Under the pieces are notes generated by a model. The model saw only the letters and a list, made by a program, of their open reading frames with translations. It was not told the DNA's origin and ran no database searches. Source: REEB95 sp035632055 (GTDB taxonomy: Bacteria > Pseudomonadota > Alphaproteobacteria > ATCC43930 > CGMCC-115725). From it: a stretch of DNA of 45,593 nucleotides. This document shows positions 40,337-45,593 of the stretch, one piece after another (position 1 is the first letter of the stretch; every line of letters begins with the position of its first letter). Made by a program: the position numbers and the translations under genes. The DNA lies in the NCBI GenBank assembly GCA_035632055.1, contig DASQHO010000049.1, positions 1 to 45,593 of the forward strand. Direction: 5' to 3'.

Positions 40337-41458
40337 ATGAGCAACGACGATTTCGACACGCCGGAGAACGAGGGCGGCGACGACAACGCGGCGAACCTGA
40401 CGTTGCCACGCGAGAACGCCGAACTGATCGGCCACGTCGCGGCCGAAGCAGCGTTTCTCGGCGCCTACAACGCCAAGCGCCTGCCACACGCTTGGCTGCT
40501 GGCGGGCCCAGGCGGCATCGGCAAGGCCACCTTCGCGTACCGGGCAGCGCGGTTTCTATTGGCGCAGCCCGGGTCGGACGGAGGCCTCTTCGGTGACGCC
40601 GCGCCGCCGACGGCGCTGGCGATCCCACCCGAGCATCCGGTGTTCCGCATGGTCGCATCCGGTGCTCATCCCGACCTCCTGGTCGTCGAGCGCGCCTGGG
40701 ACGAAAGGCGCAAGCGGCTGCGCAGCGAGATCGTGGTCGACGACGCCCGTGCCGTTGCCACGTTCCTCCATCTGACGCCGTCGCAAGGCGCGTGGCGGGT
40801 GGTCATCGTGGACGGCGCCGATGATATGAATCGCAATGCCGCCAATGCGTTGCTGAAGGTTCTTGAGGAACCTCCGAAACGCGCGGTGCTGTTTTTGACC
40901 AGCGAGAGTCCGGGCCGGCTATTGCCAACAATTCGTTCGCGCTGCCGTACGCTACACATGAATTCGCTTCCGCAAGAAACTGTTCTTGCAGCAATTCGTC
41001 GTTTCATGCCGGAAGCGGACGCAGCCGACGCCGGTGCCCTAGCGCAATTGGCGGGCGGTTCGATCGGCCGCGCTTTGCTCCTTGCGGCACAAGACGGCCT
41101 TGCCGTTCAACGCGGACTCTTCGGCCTATTGAACGGCCTACCCAAGCTGCCGGGCGAATCGCTACACAGCTTTGCCGAGACTCTGGTGCGCGGCGAGGCG
41201 ACGGGCTTCGCCCTCCTGACGGAACTGCTGCCGCGCGCTGTCGCCGCGGTCACGATGTTGGCGCTGGGCCGCGAACCGCTTGCATCGCCCGCAGAGCGCG
41301 CGACCTTGGTGCGCCTCGCCACGCGCCGCAGTGCGGCGCAATGGGCCGAAGTTTGGCGCAGGCTTGGTCAGCTGTTCGGCGCCGCTGAAGGCGTCGATCT
41401 CGACAAACGAGCCGTGGTCCTTGACGCCTTCTTCGCGCTCGCCGATGCCGCGCGCTGA
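40337..41458 (+). CDS. holB: DNA polymerase III subunit delta'
   Basis: Clamp-loader subunit delta', 373 aa. It has a P-loop-like AWLLAGPGGIGKATFAYRAARFLL, a sensor region VVIVDGADDMNRNAANALLKVLEEPPKRAVLFLTSESPGRLLPTIRSRCRTL, and a C-terminal helical collar. The zinc-binding cysteines of some delta'/tau proteins are absent, as is usual in alphaproteobacterial HolB. ATG 40337 is chosen: an acidic leader (SNDDFDTPENEGGDDN) precedes the core, and the frame upstream overlaps tmk. metG follows after 22 bases. Confidence 0.94.
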   Translation: MSNDDFDTPENEGGDDNAANLTLPRENAELIGHVAAEAAFLGAYNAKRLPHAWLLAGPGGIGKATFAYRAARFLLAQPGSDGGLFGDAAPPTALAIPPEHPVFRMVASGAHPDLLVVERAWDERRKRLRSEIVVDDARAVATFLHLTPSQGAWRVVIVDGADDMNRNAANALLKVLEEPPKRAVLFLTSESPGRLLPTIRSRCRTLHMNSLPQETVLAAIRRFMPEADAADAGALAQLAGGSIGRALLLAAQDGLAVQRGLFGLLNGLPKLPGESLHSFAETLVRGEATGFALLTELLPRAVAAVTMLALGREPLASPAERATLVRLATRRSAAQWAEVWRRLGQLFGAAEGVDLDKRAVVLDAFFALADAAR

Positions 41459-41480
41459 GGATCAGCAGAGGATCACAACC

Positions 41481-43067
41481 ATGTCCGGCGCCAAGTTCTA
41501 TCTCACGACGCCGATTTATTACGTCAACGATTCACCGCATCTCGGCCACGCTTATACCTCCGTGGCCTGTGATGCGTTGGCGCGGTTCAAGCGGCTCGAA
41601 GGTGAACGAGTGCTGTTCCTGACCGGCACCGACGAGCACGGCCAGAAGGTGGCAAAGTCGGCGCGCGACGCCGGCGTCGAGCCGCAGGCGTTCTGCGACC
41701 GCGTATCGCAGAATTTCCGCGCCATGACCAAGCTGATGAACATCTCGAACGACCAGTTCATCCGCACCACCGAGCCGCGCCATATTGTCGCCAGCCAGGC
41801 GATCTGGCAGGCGATCGCCAAGAGCAAGTCGCCCAAGGGCCGCGACAATCTCTATCTCGGCAAATATGCCGGCTGGTACGCCGTGCGCGACGAAGCTTTT
41901 TACGGCGAGGATGAACTGATCAAAGGGCCGGATGGCAAATTGCGCGCACCGTCGGGCGCCGAAGTTGAATGGGTCGAGGAGCCGAGCTATTTCTTCCGCC
42001 TATCCGATTGGCAGGACTGGCTGCTCGACCATTACGCGCGCCATCCCGATTTCATCGGCCCAGCATCACGACGCAACGAAGTCACCAGTTTCGTCAAAGG
42101 CGGCCTCACCGATCTTTCGGTGTCACGCACCAGCTTCGCCTGGGGCGTGCCGGTGCCGGGCGACGAGAAGCATGTAATGTATGTCTGGCTCGACGCGCTG
42201 ACCAATTACCTGACGGCGGTCGGCTATCCGGACACGGCCAGCGCCGACTTCAAGACGTTCTGGCCGGCGGACATCCACGTCGTCGGCAAGGACATCGTCC
42301 GCTTTCATTGCGTTTATTGGCCCGCATTCCTCGCGGCTGCCGGACTTGCATTGCCCAAACGCGTCTTCGCGCACGGCTGGTGGACGGTCGAAGGCCAGAA
42401 GATGTCGAAGTCGCTCGGCAATTTCATCGCGCCGCAGCAGCTCGTCGAGCAATACGGCGTCGATGCGGTGCGTTATTTCATGCTGCGTGATCTGCCCTTC
42501 GGTGCGGACGGCGATTTCTCGCATCGTGCGGTCGTTGGCCGCATCAACGGCGACCTCGCCAACGATTTCGGCAATCTCGCGCAGCGCGTCCTGTCAATGA
42601 TCCAGAGTTATTGCGGCGGCACGCTGCCGGCCGGCGCCAACCCGACGACGACGGAACAACGAAGTAGCGACGGCGAATTGATCGGCAAGGCTGCCAATCT
42701 CCGACACGCCGTGTGTGCCGAGATCGACAAGCAGGCGCTCCATCTGGCCCTTGAGCGGATCTGGGAGGTCGTCGCGATGGCCAACCGGTACGTCGACGAG
42801 CAGGCGCCGTGGAAGCTGAAGAAGACCGATCAAGTTCGACTGGGTCAGGTGCTTTATGTCCTCGCCGAAACCATCCGCCATCTCGCGATCCTGGCGCAGC
42901 CCTTCGTACCGCAGGCGGCGGCAAAGCTGCTCGACCAGCTCGCGGTGCCGGATGATTTTGCGCATCGCAGCTTCAACGCGCTCGAAGCTTTTCCGCTGCA
43001 ACCGGGAGCCCAATTGCCAAAGCCGATAGGAATTTTCCCGCGCTATGTCGAGGCGGCGGCGTCATGA
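41481..43067 (+). CDS. metG: Methionyl-tRNA synthetase
   Basis: Class I synthetase charging tRNA-Met, 528 aa. The HIGH motif is H20-L-G-H23 in DSPHLGHAYTS and the KMSKS motif is K307-M-S-K-S in GQKMSKSLGNF. TGTDEHGQKVAKSA and WWTVEGQ are further landmarks. There are no CxxC pairs in the connective-peptide insert, so this is the short, zinc-free type without the C-terminal tRNA-binding domain. ATG 41481 is supported by position relative to HIGH; AGAGGA is upstream. The stop overlaps the next gene by 4 bases (ATGA). Confidence 0.96.
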   Translation: MSGAKFYLTTPIYYVNDSPHLGHAYTSVACDALARFKRLEGERVLFLTGTDEHGQKVAKSARDAGVEPQAFCDRVSQNFRAMTKLMNISNDQFIRTTEPRHIVASQAIWQAIAKSKSPKGRDNLYLGKYAGWYAVRDEAFYGEDELIKGPDGKLRAPSGAEVEWVEEPSYFFRLSDWQDWLLDHYARHPDFIGPASRRNEVTSFVKGGLTDLSVSRTSFAWGVPVPGDEKHVMYVWLDALTNYLTAVGYPDTASADFKTFWPADIHVVGKDIVRFHCVYWPAFLAAAGLALPKRVFAHGWWTVEGQKMSKSLGNFIAPQQLVEQYGVDAVRYFMLRDLPFGADGDFSHRAVVGRINGDLANDFGNLAQRVLSMIQSYCGGTLPAGANPTTTEQRSSDGELIGKAANLRHAVCAEIDKQALHLALERIWEVVAMANRYVDEQAPWKLKKTDQVRLGQVLYVLAETIRHLAILAQPFVPQAAAKLLDQLAVPDDFAHRSFNALEAFPLQPGAQLPKPIGIFPRYVEAAAS

Positions 43068-43654
43068 GGCGTGCGCTCATCGTTGCCGCACTTCTGTGCG
43101 CGATTGCGTCGCCGGTACGTGCCGATGGCTTGGCCGACATTCACGCAGCGGATCAAGCGGCACAAAAGCAGGATTGGGGCAGGGCAGTCCGCCTCTATAC
43201 GCACGCGCTCGCCGATCGCACGTTGGCACCGTCGGATCGTGCCGACACATACAAGAAGCGCGGTACGGCCTATTACCGCAACGGCGACTACACGCACGCA
43301 CTTGCCGATTACGGCGCCGCGATCACGCTGAGCCCGCTATGCGGCGCCTGCTACAACAATCGCGGCATGGCACGGAACCAGACAGGCGATTACGATGGCG
43401 CGATCGCCGACTTCACCGCGGCGCTTCAAAACGAGCAACGCGATCCCGATTTGTGGCAGGTTTATCTCAACCGCGGCATCGCCTCGTACCATAAGAACGA
43501 CAACGACCAGGCGATCGCTGATTACGACCAGGCGATCAAACTCAACCCGCGGTGCGGCCCGTGCTACCACGACCGCGGAATGGCGTGGCAGGACAAGGGC
43601 AATATGATCAAGGCCAACGACGACCTTAATACGGCTGATCAACTCGCGCATTAG
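43064..43654 (+). CDS. Exported TPR protein with paired CGxC motifs
   Basis: 196 aa with a signal peptide (MRRALIVAALLCAIASPVRA) and about four tetratricopeptide repeats (for example YKKRGTAYYRNGDYTHALADYGAAITLSP and YLNRGIASYHKNDNDQAIADYDQAIKLNP). At equivalent positions of two repeats the usual residues before the YNNRG helix are replaced by C93-G-A-C96 and C164-G-P-C167; CGPC is the thioredoxin active-site sequence. Whether these are redox-active, structural disulfides or metal sites cannot be told. It is translationally coupled to metG (ATGA overlap), where tatD often sits in relatives. Confidence 0.82.
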   Translation: MRRALIVAALLCAIASPVRADGLADIHAADQAAQKQDWGRAVRLYTHALADRTLAPSDRADTYKKRGTAYYRNGDYTHALADYGAAITLSPLCGACYNNRGMARNQTGDYDGAIADFTAALQNEQRDPDLWQVYLNRGIASYHKNDNDQAIADYDQAIKLNPRCGPCYHDRGMAWQDKGNMIKANDDLNTADQLAH

Positions 43655-43713
43655 CGTCCTGCCAGCCGTTGGCCTGGCTCGCCTGGGGCCTGGAAACGTG
43701 CCATGATCGTGTC

Positions 43714-43947
43714 ATGGATCGGCACCTGACCTTGTTGGAGCGTCGGCGCAACGAGCGCGACGACGAGGAGCGGTTCACCACCAGCCTCGCGGCGTTTGCC
43801 GTCACGCTGCTGATCGGCGTGATTGGTTTTTATGTGATGGAAGGCCTGGCCCAGACCGCGAAACTCGAGGACTGCCTGCTGCAAGGCCGGCTCAATTGCG
43901 AGCGGATCGATATCACCTCGCTGCGCAGCCCGGTTTTCCCTCAGTAG
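43714..43947 (+). CDS. Small single-pass membrane protein
   Basis: 77 aa. A charged N-terminus (MDRHLTLLERRRNERDDEERF) leads to one hydrophobic helix (about 25-42, AAFAVTLLIGVIGFYVM), then a short extracytoplasmic part with two cysteines in KLEDCLLQGRLNCERID. The positive N-terminus predicts an N-in orientation, so the cysteines would face the periplasm and could form a disulfide. I do not recognise it. No good Shine-Dalgarno is visible before ATG 43714. A weak inverted repeat (TCCCG 43951-43955, CGGGA 43964-43968) follows the stop and might act as a poor terminator. Confidence 0.6.
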   Translation: MDRHLTLLERRRNERDDEERFTTSLAAFAVTLLIGVIGFYVMEGLAQTAKLEDCLLQGRLNCERIDITSLRSPVFPQ

Positions 43948-44111
43948 TTTTCCCGGCAATATTCGGGATTTCCCTGATCGTACCCTGACGCGAATGCCGC
44001 AAATCTAAGCGGCTCGGATTGCGCCGTGGCCGCGACACAGCGGCCGCGCGCGAGCCGGGAGATGCGCTGTGATGCGAATAAAGCGCGCGCACGCAGGCGA
44101 CAGGGGGCTGA

Positions 44112-45593
44112 ATGGCGATCACTGGGCGAGCTCAAGCGCACAACGACCGTACGGCCGTCGCGAACCCAATCCCCTACGAGCCCGAAGCCAACGGCGACGA
44201 TCGCCGCGCGCGCGAAACTGTCGATCTGCAACAGCTGCTGCATGGACTTCAGGCCATAAGGGTCGGCGACTTCTCCGTGCGGCTGCCCCGCGATCGGGTC
44301 GGTCTTGCCGGCAAGATCGCCGACACATTCAACGAAATCGCCGCCGCCAATCAGCGGATGGCGGAGCAGCTCGAACGCGTCGGAAACACGGTCGGCCGTG
44401 ATGGCCGTACGCGGCAGCGCGTCAAATTCGGCCACACGCTCGGAGCCTGGGGCGAAATGGAAGTTTCGCTCAACGGGCTGATCGACGATCTTCTGTGGCC
44501 CACAGTGACGGTGACCCGCGCGATTGCCGCGGTCGCGCGCGGCGATTTGCTCGAAACCGTGCCCACCGAGATCGACGGCCGGCCGCTCAAAGGCGAATTC
44601 CTCCGGCTTGCCACCATCGTCAACACGATGATCCAGCAGCTCAGCGTGTTCACCTCCGAAGTGACGCGCGTTGCGCGCGAGGTCGGCACCGACGGCAAGC
44701 TCGGCGGCCAAGCACAGGTGCGCGAAGTGACCGGCGTGTGGAAGGATTTGACCGAGAGCGTCAATTCGATGGCGTCGAATCTGACGGCGCAGGTCCGCAA
44801 CATCGCCGACGTGACGATCGCCGTCGCCAACGGCGACTTGTCGAAGAAGATCACCGTCGATGTGCGCGGCGAGATACTCCAGCTGAAAGAAGCCATCAAC
44901 ACGATGGTGGATCAGCTCCGCTCTTTCGCCGCCGAAGTGACGCGCGTCGCGCGCGAGGTCGGCACGGAAGGCAAGCTCGGCGGCCAGGCCGTGGTGCCCG
45001 GCGTTGCCGGCACCTGGAAGGATCTCACCGACAACGTCAACTTCATGGCCTCGAACCTGACCGGTCAGGTGCGCAACATCGCCGAGGTGACCACAGCCGT
45101 GGCGCGCGGCGACCTCTCGCGCACGATCACCGTCGACGTCAAAGGCGAGATTCTCGAGCTCAAGAACACCATCAATACGATGGTGGATCAGCTCAACGGC
45201 TTCGCCGGCGAGGTGACGCGCGTCGCGCGTGAGGTCGGCACGGAAGGCAAGCTCGGCGGCCAGGCGCACGTGAAAGGCGTCGCCGGCACATGGAATGATT
45301 TGACCGACAACGTGAACCTGATGGCCGCCAACCTTACCGGCCAGGTGCGCAACATCGCCGACGTCACCACCGCCGTGGCGAACGGCAACCTGTCCAAGAA
45401 GATCACCGTGGACGTGCGCGGCGAAATCCTGGAGCTGAAGAACACCATCAATACCATGGTGGACCAGCTCAACTCCTTCGCTTCCGAAGTGACGCGCGTG
45501 GCCCGCGAAGTGGGCACCGAAGGAAAGCTCGGCGGACAGGCCAATGTGCGCGGCGTCGCCGGCACATGGAAGGAGTTGACCGACAAAGTGAAC
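44112..45593 (+). CDS. Multi-HAMP sensor protein, N-terminal part (probable hybrid histidine kinase)
   Basis: The frame opens at ATG 44112 (AGGGGG at -11 to -6) and runs off the window, 494 codons. There is no membrane segment or signal peptide, so the protein is cytoplasmic. After about 100 residues (including DLQQLLHGLQAIRVGDFSVRLP, itself HAMP-like), tandem HAMP units of 92 residues begin, each with words like SEVTRVAREVGTEGKLGGQA, GVAGTWKDLTDNVN, LTGQVRNIADVTTAVANGDLSKKITVDVRGEILELK and NTMVDQL. Such arrays are the N-terminal half of group III-type hybrid kinases (fungal Nik1-like and bacterial homologues), but the kinase and receiver domains lie beyond the edge. The long minus-strand frame over the same bases is a shadow. 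Confidence 0.9.
   Translation, partial: MAITGRAQAHNDRTAVANPIPYEPEANGDDRRARETVDLQQLLHGLQAIRVGDFSVRLPRDRVGLAGKIADTFNEIAAANQRMAEQLERVGNTVGRDGRTRQRVKFGHTLGAWGEMEVSLNGLIDDLLWPTVTVTRAIAAVARGDLLETVPTEIDGRPLKGEFLRLATIVNTMIQQLSVFTSEVTRVAREVGTDGKLGGQAQVREVTGVWKDLTESVNSMASNLTAQVRNIADVTIAVANGDLSKKITVDVRGEILQLKEAINTMVDQLRSFAAEVTRVAREVGTEGKLGGQAVVPGVAGTWKDLTDNVNFMASNLTGQVRNIAEVTTAVARGDLSRTITVDVKGEILELKNTINTMVDQLNGFAGEVTRVAREVGTEGKLGGQAHVKGVAGTWNDLTDNVNLMAANLTGQVRNIADVTTAVANGNLSKKITVDVRGEILELKNTINTMVDQLNSFASEVTRVAREVGTEGKLGGQANVRGVAGTWKELTDKVN
44658..45593 (+). repeat. Tandem 276-bp HAMP-coding repeats
   Basis: The word GA(A/G)GTGACGCGCGT begins at 44658, 44934, 45210 and 45486, exactly 276 bases (92 codons) apart. 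At least three full units and a partial fourth are in the window, with high nucleotide similarity between units. They continue past the window edge. Confidence 0.95.

Noticed and set aside
43941..45269. A 442-codon open frame on the minus strand
   Set aside because: It is antisense to the HAMP-repeat gene, whose plus-strand translation has unmistakable repeated domains; the minus frame is a high-GC shadow and repeats with the same 276-bp period.
1..45593. CRISPR arrays, insertion sequences, integrases or prophage genes
   Set aside because: I looked for short regular repeats with spacers, transposase or integrase motifs and terminal repeats and saw none; the two tRNA genes show no adjacent integrase or duplicated 3' end.

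Overview
The window is a gene-dense, high-GC (by eye about 63-66%) bacterial chromosome segment. Gene content and order point to an alphaproteobacterium, most likely of the Hyphomicrobiales (Rhizobiales) type. The evidence is the run ubiquinol-cytochrome c chaperone / DUF177 / rpmF / plsX / fabH / ihfA / MerR / tRNA-Pro, the uncommon form of ArgC, the run lytic transglycosylase / rlpA / D,D-carboxypeptidase / tmk / holB / metG, class I PHA synthase, an HpnL-like hopanoid-associated protein, and candidate EcfG (general stress) and FNR/FixK-type sites. I see no transposase, insertion sequence, prophage or CRISPR array, and no gene-free stretch over 300 bases. The genus cannot be named from this sequence alone.

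Layout. 100-4505: lipid, ribosome and nucleoid block (cytochrome bc1 chaperone, yceD-rpmF-plsX-fabH, ihfA-MerR, tRNA-Pro). 4566-8908: a small hypothetical, cutA, and a minus-strand set (CoA-binding protein, crotonase-fold protein lacking both catalytic glutamates, AAHS-type MFS transporter, two small envelope proteins). 9121-13324: the most unusual segment. It holds a Cox11 copper chaperone fused to a c-type cytochrome, then a tightly packed trio: a duplicated di-iron ferritin-like protein, an HpnL-like lipid-transport membrane protein and a hotdog thioesterase. 13337-18507: FUSC exporter, rplM-rpsI with a textbook terminator, argC, a MAPEG protein and a standalone cyclic-nucleotide-binding-fold protein. 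18520-21563: phaC and an OmpA-like lipoprotein, divergent.

21658-26215: hom-glpX-recJ followed by an Ohr peroxidase gene broken by a one-base deletion in a poly-A run. 26226-29601: exported beta-propeller, asparagine synthetase, tRNA-Glu. 29795-35267: an accessory-looking stretch of small membrane and exported proteins around a tartrate dehydrogenase-type gene and an MHS-family transporter. It includes a 49-aa DUF3096-type protein behind a perfect-match EcfG promoter and an unlisted 37-aa membrane microprotein behind an FNR-like box. 35481-43947: double-hotdog thioesterase, cell-wall genes (MltB-type transglycosylase, RlpA, D,D-carboxypeptidase), tmk, holB, metG, an exported TPR protein with two CGxC pairs, and a small membrane protein. 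44112-end: the N-terminal part of a large sensor protein with tandem HAMP repeats of exactly 276 bp, cut by the window edge.

The best candidate for an undescribed system is the 9121-13324 segment: respiratory copper delivery fused to a haem domain, next to a di-iron / lipid-transport / thioesterase operon. All functional proposals there are inference from motifs and gene order.
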